This document shows positions 9,570 to 18,497 of a DNA stretch of 64,000 nt, piece by piece. The position numbers were made by a program, and so were the translations under genes. This DNA is from Stutzerimonas stutzeri. Its GTDB lineage: Bacteria; Pseudomonadota; Gammaproteobacteria; Pseudomonadales; Pseudomonadaceae. The stretch spans positions 1,240,001-1,304,000 of the forward strand of contig NZ_CP073105.1 in the NCBI RefSeq assembly GCF_018138085.1, read 5' to 3'. The notes under the pieces are model-generated. The model was not told the origin of the DNA, did not search any database, and saw only the letters and a program-made list of their open reading frames with translations. How positions within the stretch are numbered: position 1 is the stretch's first letter; each line of letters begins with the position of its first letter.

Positions 9570-12500
9570 ATGACCGACGCAACGCCCTCGTTTGAACAAC
9601 TCCTGAAAAACCTCGACCAGGCGATGTTCGCTGACCGCCATCGCTTGCGTCGTCAGCTGCACGACCTGCGCAAGAAGGCCGGCGATGCGCCGATCGACGC
9701 CGAACGCCTCGCCCAGTGGCTTGAGCGTTTCCAGGCATCGGTGGCCAAGGTCGAGGCGCGGCGCCAGAGTGTGCCGGTCATGCGCTACGACGACAGCCTG
9801 CCGATTGCCGCCAAGCGCGACGAGATCAAGGCCGCGCTGGAAAAGCATCAGGTGCTGGTGATCGCCGGTGAAACCGGCTCGGGCAAGACCACGCAGTTGC
9901 CGAAGATCTGCCTGGAAATCGGACGGGGTGTGCACGGGCTGATCGGCCACACCCAGCCGCGCCGGTTGGCGGCGCGCAGCGTCGCCACGCGCGTGGCCGA
10001 GGAGATCGGCACGCCGCTGGGTGAGCTGGTGGGTTATCAGGTGCGCTTCGAGGACCAGAGCAAGGACAGCTCGCTGATCAAACTGATGACCGACGGCATC
10101 CTGCTGGCCGAAACGCAGCACGACCGCTTCCTGGAAAAATACGACACCATCATCGTCGACGAGGCCCACGAGCGTAGCCTCAACATCGACTTCCTGCTCG
10201 GCTACCTCAAGACCCTGCTGCCGCGCCGTCCCGACCTGAAGGTGATCATTACCTCCGCGACCATCGACCTGGAGCGCTTCTCCGAGCATTTCAGCGGGGC
10301 CGGCCGTCCGGGGGCGCCCATCGTCGAAGTGTCGGGCCGTACCTATCCGGTTGAAACCTGGTATCGACCGCTGTCGGCGGAAGTCGACGAAGACGGCAAC
10401 CGCGTCGAGGACGATCTCACTGTCGACCAGGGCATTCTCGCGGCGCTGGACGAGATCGACGCCCATGAAAAGAGCATCGGCAAGCGCCCAGGCGACGTGC
10501 TGGTGTTCCTGCCCGGCGAGCGCGAGATTCGCGATGCCGCCGAAGTGCTACGCAAGGCCAACCTGAAATTCACCGAGGTGCTGCCGCTGTATGCACGGCT
10601 GACGCCGGCCGAGCAGCAGAAGATTTTCCAGCCGCGGCCGGGCCGCAAGATCGTGCTCGCCACCAACGTCGCGGAAACCTCGCTGACTGTGCCCGGTATT
10701 CGTTACGTGATCGACTCCGGTACGGCGCGGATCAGCCGCTACAGCTACCGCGCCAAGGTGCAGCGACTGCCGATCGAGGCGGTGTCCCAGGCCAGCGCCA
10801 ACCAGCGCAAGGGCCGTTGCGGGCGGGTCGAGCCCGGGATCTGCATTCGCTTGTACAGCGAGGAGGATTTCCTCGGTCGGCCGGAATTCACCGATCCGGA
10901 GATCCTGCGCACCAACCTCGCTGCGGTCATCCTTCAGATGCTGCATCTGCGCCTTGGTCAGATCGAGGATTTCCCCTTCATCGAGCCGCCGGACGGCAAG
11001 GCCATCAGCGATGGCTTCAACCTGTTGCAGGAGCTTTCGGCGGTCAATCGCGAGAACCAGCTGACGCCCTTGGGCCGCCAGCTGGCGCGCTTGCCCATCG
11101 ATCCGCGTCTCGGGCGCATGCTGCTCGAAGCGGCAAAGTTGGGGAGCATGGCCGAGGTGTTGATCGTCGCCAGCGCGTTGTCGGTGCAAGACGTGCGCGA
11201 GCGGCCGGCCGACCGTCAGCAACAGGCCGACCAGGTGCATGCGCAATGGAAGGACCCGGATTCGGACTTCGCAGCGCTGATCAACCTCTGGCGTGGCTTC
11301 GAGAAGCAGCGCCAGGCGCTAGGTTCGAATGCCTTGCGCACCTGGTGTCGGAAAAACTTCCTCAACTACCTGCGTCTTCGCGAGTGGAGGGATGCGCATC
11401 GCCAGCTGACCCTGATCGTGCGGGAACTCAAACTCGACGCCCAGCTACGCGCCGAGCACGAGCGAAAGGGCGCGGAAGCAACAGCTCGCGGTCAAGTCCG
11501 CTCCCACAAAGGCACCGACACTCCCGGTGGGAGCGGTCTCGACCGCGAAGAGGGCGGCACCGGAGCAAAAGATCGCGGTCAAGACCGCTCCCACAAAGAC
11601 ACCTCAGCTCCCCGTGGGAGCGGTCTCGACCGTGAAGAGGGCGGCACCGGAGCAAAAGATCGCGGTCAAGACCGCTCCCACAAAGACACCTCAGCTCGTG
11701 GGAGAGATCTTGACCGCAAAGAGGGCAGCGCTGGAGCAGAAGATCGCGGTCAAGACCGCTCCAACAAAGGCACCGACACTCCCGGTGGGAGCGGTCTCGA
11801 CCGCGAAGAGGGCGGCACCGAAGCAGAAGATCGTGGTCAAGACCACTCCAACAAAGGCACCGACACTCCCGGTGGGAGCGGTCTCGACCGCGAAGAGGGC
11901 AACGCCGAAACGAAGGCGGACACCCAGGAAAAGGACCGCGCCCATGCCGAGGGGTCTGTGCGCACCACGGACAAGCGAGTCAATGCCAAGCTCGCCCAGC
12001 AAGCCGAAGCCAGCGAGGCAGCCGTACGCGCCAAAAGCTACGCGGCGGTGCACAAGGCCATCCTCTCCGGCCTGCTCAGCCAGATCGGACACAAGACCGA
12101 GGAAGGTGATTTCCTCGGCGCGCGCCAGCGGCGCTTCTGGGTGCATCCGTCCAGCGTGATCGGGCGCAAAAAGCCCAACTGGATCATGGCCGCCGAACTG
12201 GTTGAAACCACCAAGCTCTTCGCGCGCATGGTCGCCAAGATCGAGCCGGACTGGATCGAGCCGCTGGCCAAGCACCTGATCAAGACCAACCATTTCGAAC
12301 CACACTGGGAGAAGAAGCGCGGGCAGGTGGTCGCGTTCGAACAGGTCACCCTGTACGGCATGATCGTGGTCGCCCGCCGGCCGGTGCATTTCGGCCCCAT
12401 CGACCCGCTTGCCGCGCGTGAACTTTTCATCCGCGAGGGGCTGGTGCGTGGCGAAATGCACAGCCGCGCCAAGGCGCTCACCGCCAACCGCGAACTGCTC

Positions 12501-14090
12501 GAGTTGTTCGACGAATTGGAAGCCAAGGCCCGTCGCCGCGACATCATCGCTGACGAGGACACGCTGTTCGCCTATTACGACGCGCGCCTGCCGCAGGACA
12601 TCTACCAGACCGCCAGTTTCGAGACCTGGTACAAGCGCGAAAGCCCCAAGAACCCGCAGCTGCTGGTCATGCGTGACGAGGATGTGCTGGCGCGAGACGC
12701 CAGTGAAGTCACCGCTGCGCAGTACCCGGACCATTTGCGTATCGGCGAACTGCAACTGCCGCTGGAATACCATTTCGAACCCAACCACCCGCGCGACGGC
12801 GTGACGCTGCGAGTCCCCGCGCCGCTGCTGCCGCAACTGCGTGCCGAGCGGCTCGCCTGGCTGGTGCCGGGGCTGATCGAGGCCAAGGCGGTGGCGCTGG
12901 TGCGCAACCTGCCCAAGGCGATTCGCAAAAACTTCGTCCCGGTACCGGATTTCGTCAAGGCTGCGCTCTCGAAGATCACCTTCGGCGAGGGCGCGCTGCC
13001 GGATGCGCTGGGCCGCGAGCTGCTGCGCATGACCGGTGCGCGCGTGCCGGACGAAGCCTGGGCGGAAGCGGCCCTGGGGCTGGAGAGCCATCTGAAGATG
13101 AATATCGAGGTGGTCGATGCCCGTGGAAAATTCCTTGGCGAAGGTCGTGATCTGGCCGAGCTGACGGCGCGCTTCAGCGAAGCCAGCCAGGCCGCATTGG
13201 CGCCGCCGCAGCAGAAGGCCGAACAGAAACCGGTCGAGGCCAAGGGCTTTGCACAGGTGGCGGAAAAGGCTCAGGCGAAGATGGCCGGCTTGTCGATGAC
13301 GGTCTACCCGGCACTGGTCGAAGAAAATGCAGTGGTCAAGGAAGGTCGTTTCCCGACCCAGGCCGAGGCCGACTACCAGCATCGCCGCGCCTTGCAGCGC
13401 TTGCTGCTGCAGCAGTTGGCCGAGCCGGCGAAATACCTGCGCAACAAGCTGCCAGGCCTTACCGAGCTGGCGTTGCTCTATCGCGACATGGGCAAGGTCG
13501 ATGCGTTGGTCGAGGACATCCTGCTGGCCAGCCTCGACAGCTGCATCCTCGACGGCGAAGCGCAACTGCCGCGCGACGGCGCCGCCCTGGCGTCACTGGC
13601 CGAACGCAAACGCGGTGACTGGGCGACGCACGCCGAACGCTCGGCGCGCCTGACGCTGGATATTCTCAAGCTCTGGCATGGCCTGCAGAAGCGCTTCAAG
13701 GGCAAGATCGACCTGGCCCAGGCGGTGGCGCTTAACGATATCAAGGCGCAACTGGGCAATCTGGTCTATCCCGGCTTCGTGCGCGAAACGCCGACCGAAT
13801 GGTTGAAGGAGTATCCACGCTATCTCAAGGCCATCGAGCAGCGCTTCGAAAAGATCGGCGCGCAACTGCAACGCGACCGTGTCTGGTCCGGCGAACTGAC
13901 CGGCTATTGGGAGCAGTACCAGGCGCGGCTGAACAAGCATCAGCAGGAGGGCAAGCGCGATCCGGAACTGGCGTTGTACCGCTGGATGCTGGAGGAATAT
14001 CGCGTATCGCTCTGGGCCCAGCAGCTGGGGACGAAAATGGCGGTGTCGGACAAGCGGCTGAACAAGCAGTGGAGTCAGGTCGAGGCTTGA
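9570..14090 (+). CDS. hrpA: ATP-dependent RNA helicase HrpA with repeat-expanded linker
   Basis: DEAH-box helicase thought to unwind RNA and rescue stalled ribosomes. It has 1506 residues, about 200 more than E. coli HrpA (1300). Walker [10 protein letters not shown] is at 100-108, DEAH at 197-200, SAT at 229-231. The helicase C-terminal lobe, HA2 and OB-like regions follow, then the large HrpA-specific C-terminal region (DUF3418). The extra length sits between VRELKL (about 617-622) and [13 protein letters not shown] (from about 824), where E. coli has only a short linker. This stretch is a charged low-complexity run rich in [10 protein letters not shown] and DRGQDRSHK. It is encoded by five tandem REP-pair repeats (11488-11894). 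Frame and motifs stay intact on both sides, so the gene looks functional. Confidence 0.95.
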   Translation: MTDATPSFEQLLKNLDQAMFADRHRLRRQLHDLRKKAGDAPIDAERLAQWLERFQASVAKVEARRQSVPVMRYDDSLPIAAKRDEIKAALEKHQVLVIAGETGSGKTTQLPKICLEIGRGVHGLIGHTQPRRLAARSVATRVAEEIGTPLGELVGYQVRFEDQSKDSSLIKLMTDGILLAETQHDRFLEKYDTIIVDEAHERSLNIDFLLGYLKTLLPRRPDLKVIITSATIDLERFSEHFSGAGRPGAPIVEVSGRTYPVETWYRPLSAEVDEDGNRVEDDLTVDQGILAALDEIDAHEKSIGKRPGDVLVFLPGEREIRDAAEVLRKANLKFTEVLPLYARLTPAEQQKIFQPRPGRKIVLATNVAETSLTVPGIRYVIDSGTARISRYSYRAKVQRLPIEAVSQASANQRKGRCGRVEPGICIRLYSEEDFLGRPEFTDPEILRTNLAAVILQMLHLRLGQIEDFPFIEPPDGKAISDGFNLLQELSAVNRENQLTPLGRQLARLPIDPRLGRMLLEAAKLGSMAEVLIVASALSVQDVRERPADRQQQADQVHAQWKDPDSDFAALINLWRGFEKQRQALGSNALRTWCRKNFLNYLRLREWRDAHRQLTLIVRELKLDAQLRAEHERKGAEATARGQVRSHKGTDTPGGSGLDREEGGTGAKDRGQDRSHKDTSAPRGSGLDREEGGTGAKDRGQDRSHKDTSARGRDLDRKEGSAGAEDRGQDRSNKGTDTPGGSGLDREEGGTEAEDRGQDHSNKGTDTPGGSGLDREEGNAETKADTQEKDRAHAEGSVRTTDKRVNAKLAQQAEASEAAVRAKSYAAVHKAILSGLLSQIGHKTEEGDFLGARQRRFWVHPSSVIGRKKPNWIMAAELVETTKLFARMVAKIEPDWIEPLAKHLIKTNHFEPHWEKKRGQVVAFEQVTLYGMIVVARRPVHFGPIDPLAARELFIREGLVRGEMHSRAKALTANRELLELFDELEAKARRRDIIADEDTLFAYYDARLPQDIYQTASFETWYKRESPKNPQLLVMRDEDVLARDASEVTAAQYPDHLRIGELQLPLEYHFEPNHPRDGVTLRVPAPLLPQLRAERLAWLVPGLIEAKAVALVRNLPKAIRKNFVPVPDFVKAALSKITFGEGALPDALGRELLRMTGARVPDEAWAEAALGLESHLKMNIEVVDARGKFLGEGRDLAELTARFSEASQAALAPPQQKAEQKPVEAKGFAQVAEKAQAKMAGLSMTVYPALVEENAVVKEGRFPTQAEADYQHRRALQRLLLQQLAEPAKYLRNKLPGLTELALLYRDMGKVDALVEDILLASLDSCILDGEAQLPRDGAALASLAERKRGDWATHAERSARLTLDILKLWHGLQKRFKGKIDLAQAVALNDIKAQLGNLVYPGFVRETPTEWLKEYPRYLKAIEQRFEKIGAQLQRDRVWSGELTGYWEQYQARLNKHQQEGKRDPELALYRWMLEEYRVSLWAQQLGTKMAVSDKRLNKQWSQVEA
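11488..11894. repeat. Five tandem REP-pair units inside hrpA (87/84 bp, in frame)
   Basis: Each unit contains core A (GCGGTCAAGACCGCTCCCAC), a 19-bp spacer, inverted core B (GTGGGAGCGGTCTCGACCGC plus GAA) and a 25-bp spacer. A copies start at 11488, 11575, 11662, 11746 and 11833; B copies at 11527, 11614, 11698, 11785 and 11872. Periods are 87, 87, 84 and 87 bp, all multiples of three, giving 29 or 28 codons. A and B are inverted copies with one mismatch, as in Pseudomonas REP doublets with a GTGG head. The second spacer resembles the sequence just before the first unit (GGGCGCGGAAGCAACAGCTC), which suggests local duplication. The third B copy and first A copy have degraded stems. Confidence 0.93.
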
Positions 14091-14204
14091 TGTTTTTGGG
14101 GGCGGGCCGGGACGAACGGACCGTCCATCGGCGCGCTGGCGCGCTCGTTCGCCAACCGCGCCGCCCCGCTTTCGGTGCTCCCTGAGGCCTACAGAGTGCC
14201 TGCG

Positions 14205-14801
14205 CTATTTGCTGGTCAGCGCGCCTGCGACGAATTCCAGGCGATCCTGCCCGAAGAACATCTCCTCACCCACGAAGAAGGTTGGCGCACCGAACACGCC
14301 GCGTTGCACGGCTTCTTCGGTGTTCGCCTTGAGCGCATTCTTGACCTGATCATCGGAGATCAGAGCGCGGAATTGCTCGGAATCGAGCCCGGCTTCCGTC
14401 AGCACAGCCGCCAGTACCGCCTCGTCGCCGAGGTTGCGCTGATCGATCCAGAGCGCGTTGAACAGGGCTTCCAGGTAGCGCGCAAAGTCTTCGGGTCGTT
14501 GCATCTGATAGCCGATTGCGCCGCGCATCAGCGCCAGGGTGTTGATCGGGAAATGCGGATTGAAGGCGAACGGCACACCGTAGCGACGCGCATGGCGCAG
14601 CAGATCGGTGGCCATGTAGCGGCCTTTGGCTGGAACAGCGGCCGGCGACGAATTGCCCGTGGCTTGGAATACTCCACCGAGCAGCATCGGCCGATAATGC
14701 AGCGTCGCGCCTGTGCTCGAGCACAGTGCCGGTAGCTGGGTCCAGGCGAGGTAGCTCGCCGGGCTGCCGAGATCGAAGAAAAACTCGAGGGTCTTGGTCA
14801 T
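14205..14801 (-). CDS. DsbA-family 2-hydroxychromene-2-carboxylate isomerase-like protein
   Basis: 198-residue thioredoxin-fold protein of the HCCA isomerase / kappa-class GST family, which use glutathione in isomerisation of aromatic breakdown products. The N-terminus FFFDLGSPASYLAW carries the family serine after the first strand. GVFGAPTFFVGEEMFFGQDRL is the usual C-terminal cis-proline and active-site segment. The start at 14801 is preceded by CGGAG. The SDR gene ends 20 bp upstream, so the two form an operon. No aromatic-degradation genes are near, so the substrate is unknown; a general glutathione-dependent detoxification role is equally possible. Confidence 0.85.
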   Translation of the reverse strand: MTKTLEFFFDLGSPASYLAWTQLPALCSSTGATLHYRPMLLGGVFQATGNSSPAAVPAKGRYMATDLLRHARRYGVPFAFNPHFPINTLALMRGAIGYQMQRPEDFARYLEALFNALWIDQRNLGDEAVLAAVLTEAGLDSEQFRALISDDQVKNALKANTEEAVQRGVFGAPTFFVGEEMFFGQDRLEFVAGALTSK

Positions 14802-14821
14802 CTATGTCGCTCCGGTTGGGT

Positions 14822-15553
14822 TTACCAGCGCTCGGTCCAGGGGCGCAGGTCGAGTTCGAAGGTCCAGGCGTCGCGTGGCTGGCTGTGCAGATGCCAGTAG
14901 TTGTCGGCGATATGCGCTGGGTTGAGGATGCCGTCCTGGTCTTTCAGGGCATAACGCTCGGGAAAACTGTCACGGATGAATGCCGTATCGATCGCCCCGT
15001 CGACCACGATGTGCGCGACGTGGATGTTCATCGGGCCCAGTTCGCGCGCCATGCTTTGCGCCAGCGCACGAATGCCATGCTTGGCCCCCGCGAGCGCGGC
15101 GAAACCGGCTGAGCCGCGCAGCCCGGCAGTGGCACCGGTGAACAGGATGGTGCCGCGGCCGCGAGCCACCATCCGCTTGGCCACCGCCTGGCTGGTCAGG
15201 AAGCCAGCGAAACAAGCCATCTCCCAGATCTTGAAATATTTGCGCGCGGTCTCCTGGAGGATGCTGCACGGTACGTTCGCGCCGATGTTGAAGACCATCA
15301 CCTCGATCGGGCCGATGTCGCGCTCGATGGTTTCGATCAGCTCGGCTACCTGATCTTCCTTGCGCGCATCGGAGGCGAAGCCATGGGCGCGACCGCCCTC
15401 GGCGATGATGCTGTCGACCAGCGGCTGCAGCTTGTCGGCGCTACGCCGGGTGACGCAAGCCACGTAGCCTTCGCGGGCGAAGCGTCGTGCGATGGCAGCA
15501 CCGGTAGAGTCCCCGGCGCCGATGATCAGGGCGACGCGATTGTTATTCTCCAT
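14822..15553 (-). CDS. Atypical short-chain dehydrogenase/reductase lacking the catalytic Tyr
   Basis: 243-residue Rossmann-fold protein. The cofactor loop is GAGDSTGAAIA at residues 12-22, in place of the classical TGxxxGxG. In FAALAGAKHG the active-site lysine K158 is present, but the tyrosine expected four residues earlier is L154. The serine expected about residue 141 is A141. The rest (SMARELGPMNIHVAHIVVDGAID) matches a known SDR subgroup. Oxidoreductase activity by the usual mechanism is therefore doubtful. It heads an operon with the HCCA-isomerase-like gene and is divergent from a TetR gene, probably its regulator. Confidence 0.85.
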   Translation of the reverse strand: MENNNRVALIIGAGDSTGAAIARRFAREGYVACVTRRSADKLQPLVDSIIAEGGRAHGFASDARKEDQVAELIETIERDIGPIEVMVFNIGANVPCSILQETARKYFKIWEMACFAGFLTSQAVAKRMVARGRGTILFTGATAGLRGSAGFAALAGAKHGIRALAQSMARELGPMNIHVAHIVVDGAIDTAFIRDSFPERYALKDQDGILNPAHIADNYWHLHSQPRDAWTFELDLRPWTERW

Positions 15554-15572
15554 GGGTTCGCTCTCTTGCTAA

Positions 15573-15597
15573 ACGGTCGTTAGGTAAGCGGACGTTA
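15573..15597. promoter_or_regulatory. Direct-repeat operator candidate between SDR and TetR genes
   Basis: ACGGTCGTTA (15573-15582) and GCGGACGTTA (15588-15597) are direct repeats 15 bp apart in the 74-bp divergent gap. The position fits an autoregulatory TetR site controlling both genes, although most TetR sites are palindromic. Confidence 0.4.
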
Positions 15598-15642
15598 TGT
15601 TAAGCTTCGCGACTCGTCAAGGTCGCCATGAGGGCGTGTCGC

Positions 15643-16197
15643 ATGCGTTACTCCGCCAGCCATAAAGAGCAAACCCGACAGCGCCTGATCGAAAGCAGCG
15701 GCGCGATCGCCAAGCGCGGCGGCTTCGCCACGACCGGCGTCGATGGCCTGATGAAAGCCATCGGCCTCACCGGTGGCGCGTTCTACAGCCATTTCCCGTC
15801 GAAGGGCGACCTGTTCACCGAAGTCGTCCGGCGCGAGTTATCGCAAAGCCCGATCCTTGCGCGAGACGGAGTGGCCGATCGGACCCGGCTGGAACGCTGC
15901 CTGGACGCTTACCTGAGCATGGCGCACCTGCACAATCCGGAAGCGGGCTGCGCGATCCCGGCGCTGGGTGCGGAAATCGCCCGTGCCGAGACGCCGGTGC
16001 GCGAGGAGGCCGAACATTGGTTGCGCGCCTTGCAGCAGGCCTGGGCGCAGACGCTCGGTGATGGCGAGCTGGCCTGGGCGTTGATCGCGCAATGCGTCGG
16101 CGCGTTGCTCGTGGCGCGCATGCTGGCTAGCGAAGAGACCCAGCGGGAGGTGCTCGACGCGAGCAGAAGCATGCTTCATTCGGCTTTGTCGCAATGA
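15643..16197 (+). CDS. TetR/AcrR-family transcriptional regulator
   Basis: 184-residue DNA-binding repressor. The N-terminal HTH reads TRQRLIESSGAIAKRG, then VDGLMKAIGLTGGAFYSHFPSKGDLF, a typical TetR recognition region. The C-terminal ligand domain (AEHWLRALQQAWAQTL) is of the TetR_C type often next to SDR or nitroreductase genes. The start at 15643 follows AGGG at 15631-15634; an ATG at 15628 is an alternative. It is divergent from the SDR operon. The inducer is unknown. Confidence 0.9.
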   Translation: MRYSASHKEQTRQRLIESSGAIAKRGGFATTGVDGLMKAIGLTGGAFYSHFPSKGDLFTEVVRRELSQSPILARDGVADRTRLERCLDAYLSMAHLHNPEAGCAIPALGAEIARAETPVREEAEHWLRALQQAWAQTLGDGELAWALIAQCVGALLVARMLASEETQREVLDASRSMLHSALSQ

Positions 16198-16244
16198 CGT
16201 GGCGGCAGGTAGGCACCCGAGCGAATGCGGGGCGGGGCGGGTGC

Positions 16245-16272
16245 GCGAGGCACCCAATATAGGGCGCCTCGC
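16245..16272. terminator. Bidirectional hairpin between tetR and TonB receptor genes
   Basis: GCGAGGCACCC and GGGCGCCTCGC pair over 11 positions with one A/C mismatch around an AATATA loop. It lies between two convergent genes, followed on the + strand by TTGTTGCTT. Confidence 0.6.
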
Positions 16273-16286
16273 TTGTTGCTTAGAAA

Positions 16287-18404
16287 CTAGAACCGGTAAT
16301 TGGCGCTCAGCTCGAGTGTCCGTGGCGCGCCCGAGGTGATCAGGTCGACCGAGCCGTGGGCCGAGGCGTAGTACTCCTTGTCGAAGACGTTGAACAGGCG
16401 CAGTGCCGCGTCCCACTTGGGTTGCTGATAGAACAGCGCTGCATCGACCGTGGTGTAGCCAGGCATCTCGGTTTCGTTATCCAGCGCGGTATATCGGCTG
16501 CCGACGTAGTTGGCGCCCATGCCGACGCGCCAATCGGTATCGAGTGAGCGCACCGCCCACAGGTTGGCGCTGTGGCGCGGCGTAAGCGTCGGCACCTGCC
16601 CTTCGTTGTCGACACCGTTGGTCTTGCTGTTCGACTTGGTGATCTCGGCGTCCAGGAAGGCGTAGCCGCCATAGAGCTGCCACTTGTCCGAGAGCTGGCC
16701 CATGAAGGTGGTTTCGAACCCGTCGGTGCGCTGCTCGCCCGCCAGCACCAGCTTGGCCGGATTGATCGGGTCGGTGGTCTTGATGTCGGTGCGCTCGAGG
16801 CGGAATGCCGCGGCGGTCAGCATCAGCCGGTCCTGCAACAGGTTCCATTTGGCGCCGATTTCGTAGTTTGTGGTTTGCTCCGGCTCCAGCTCGACGTTGG
16901 TCGCGCTGACCTGGAACATCTCGCCCGATGGCTGATAGGAGCGGCTGATCGACAGGTAATAGGACTGCGCGTCATCCGGCTGCCAGACCAGGCCTGCGCG
17001 TGGACTGAGTGTGTAATCGGTCCGCTCCAGCTCGGCCTTGCCGTTGAGATCGTCGCGGAAGGACTGGTCGAACTCGTCGTAGCGCACACCCAGCAGCGCC
17101 TTCCAGTGGGGCGACAGTTCGATCAGGTCCTGCACGTAGAGGCCTGTGGTTTCCTGGGTGTTGAGGCCATCACCGGTCTTCTGATTGGCCTGGGACGGCA
17201 CCGGCAGCAGCGTATCGCCATAAACGGGCACCCGCGCGACATCGTTCTGGTTGTAGAACTGCTGGTCCTTCTCCTGGCGACCGAACTCCACGCCGTAGAG
17301 CAACTGATGATTCAGGCCGGCGATCATGGCGTTCTGCTTGAGTTCGGTCTGGTTGAACCAGCCGTCCTCCTTGCGCTGGACATTGCCGCGCTTGAGCTTG
17401 ACCAGCAGCGTGCCGTCCGGCGCGGTGACGAAGCGGTTGGCATCGGTGTGCGCCAGGGTGTTGTTCCGATCCAGGTCGTAGTGGTAGTAGCGGCTGGTGT
17501 TGCTCAACGTGAAGGTATCGTTGATGCGGTAATCGATGCCGGCCGTCAGCGAGAAGATTTCGCTACGGGTGTAGTCCTGATCCGCGTCGGCAGAACCGAA
17601 GCGCTTGTCGCGGTCGACGTCGACGGGGCGGCCGTTGAGGGACGGGATACCGAAGTCGATCAGGCGCTTGTCGTACAGGTACGACGCGCCGAGGTTGATC
17701 TCCAGGTCATCGGAAAGCTGGAAGTAGGCAGATGGCGCCAGCGCCTTGCGTTCCAGAAAGCCATCTTCACGGAAGGTGTCGCTGTCTTCCAGCGCGCCGG
17801 TCACGCGAAACGCCTTGTTTTTCTGCTCTTGATCCGCCCAGCCGGTATCGAACTGGGTACGGCGCTTGCCTTCGCTGTCGAAGCTGACGCCCACCTCCTG
17901 CACCGGTGCGAAGGTTGGCTTCTTCGTCACGCTGTTGATCAGCCCGCCCGACGAACCGCGGCCGTAGAGAACCGCCGCCGGCCCCTTGATCACTTCAACG
18001 CGCTCGATGTTCGACATGTCCCGGAAGTAGAGCGCGTCGTCACGAACGCCATCGATGTACTGGTCGCCAATGGCGCTGAAGCCGCGGATGGTGACCTGGT
18101 CGCGTTGCCCGTCGCCGTTGCTCAAGCCGATGCCCGGAACGTTCTTCAGCGCGTCTTCCAGCGAGTCGGCGCCCTGATCGCGTAGCACGCTTTGTGGCAC
18201 CACGTTGATCGATTGCGGAATGTCGCGCAGGGGGGCGTCGATCTTCAGCGCAGCCTTGCTCTGCTCGGGCTTGTAGCCGGATTCCTCACGACTACCGGTC
18301 ACCGAGGTGACGGGAAGTTCGATCGGTGAGGCGGGCTGGGCATATACGACGGGAGTCGCCAGGGCGGTGAGCAATGGCAAGAGGCGGGTTGCGTTTGATG
18401 GCAC
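16287..18404 (-). CDS. TonB-dependent siderophore receptor
   Basis: Outer-membrane gated channel importing ferric siderophores with TonB energy. It has 705 residues. The signal peptide is LLPLLTALATPVVYAQ. A plug domain follows at about 45-155 with IPQSINVVPQSVL, TIRGFSAIGDQYIDGVRDD and IEKGPAAVLYGRGSSGGLIN-like sequence, then a 22-strand barrel ending in ANYRF, the expected aromatic terminus. No N-terminal signalling (secretin/TonB short) domain is present, so it is not a sigma-factor transducer. The start is GTG at 18402-18404, with GGAGG eight bases upstream. A Fur box lies 56-74 bp upstream. Similarity is greatest to Fiu/ferrichrome-type receptors; the siderophore is not determined. Confidence 0.92.
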   Translation of the reverse strand: MPSNATRLLPLLTALATPVVYAQPASPIELPVTSVTGSREESGYKPEQSKAALKIDAPLRDIPQSINVVPQSVLRDQGADSLEDALKNVPGIGLSNGDGQRDQVTIRGFSAIGDQYIDGVRDDALYFRDMSNIERVEVIKGPAAVLYGRGSSGGLINSVTKKPTFAPVQEVGVSFDSEGKRRTQFDTGWADQEQKNKAFRVTGALEDSDTFREDGFLERKALAPSAYFQLSDDLEINLGASYLYDKRLIDFGIPSLNGRPVDVDRDKRFGSADADQDYTRSEIFSLTAGIDYRINDTFTLSNTSRYYHYDLDRNNTLAHTDANRFVTAPDGTLLVKLKRGNVQRKEDGWFNQTELKQNAMIAGLNHQLLYGVEFGRQEKDQQFYNQNDVARVPVYGDTLLPVPSQANQKTGDGLNTQETTGLYVQDLIELSPHWKALLGVRYDEFDQSFRDDLNGKAELERTDYTLSPRAGLVWQPDDAQSYYLSISRSYQPSGEMFQVSATNVELEPEQTTNYEIGAKWNLLQDRLMLTAAAFRLERTDIKTTDPINPAKLVLAGEQRTDGFETTFMGQLSDKWQLYGGYAFLDAEITKSNSKTNGVDNEGQVPTLTPRHSANLWAVRSLDTDWRVGMGANYVGSRYTALDNETEMPGYTTVDAALFYQQPKWDAALRLFNVFDKEYYASAHGSVDLITSGAPRTLELSANYRF

Positions 18405-18459
18405 GGTGTCATCCTCCAGGGAAAGGGAGGCGACAATAGCTGTATGTAAATTGAATGTA

Positions 18460-18478
18460 AATGATACGAGTTATCATT
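18460..18478. promoter_or_regulatory. Fur box
   Basis: AATGATACGAGTTATCATT has exact ATGATA/TATCAT arms around 5 bp and resembles the 19-bp Fur consensus. It is in the 93-bp gap upstream of the receptor gene. It implies repression by iron-loaded Fur. Confidence 0.8.
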
Positions 18479-18497
18479 AGCGTTCATTTATTCGAGC

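Noticed and set aside
11488..11894. CRISPR array
   Set aside because: Repeats are inverted pairs, spacers are repeated rather than unique, and no cas genes are present.
11527..12159. Lys/Ala-rich, histone-like + strand frame inside hrpA
   Set aside because: It is the repeat read in another frame; no ribosome site and no continuation beyond the array.
11691..13565. 624-residue open frame on the - strand opposite hrpA
   Set aside because: It is a GC-rich antisense shadow; the + strand carries intact helicase motifs and the repeats lack stops in several frames.
16287..18404. FpvA/FecA-type signalling receptor
   Set aside because: No N-terminal signalling domain and no sigma/anti-sigma pair adjacent.
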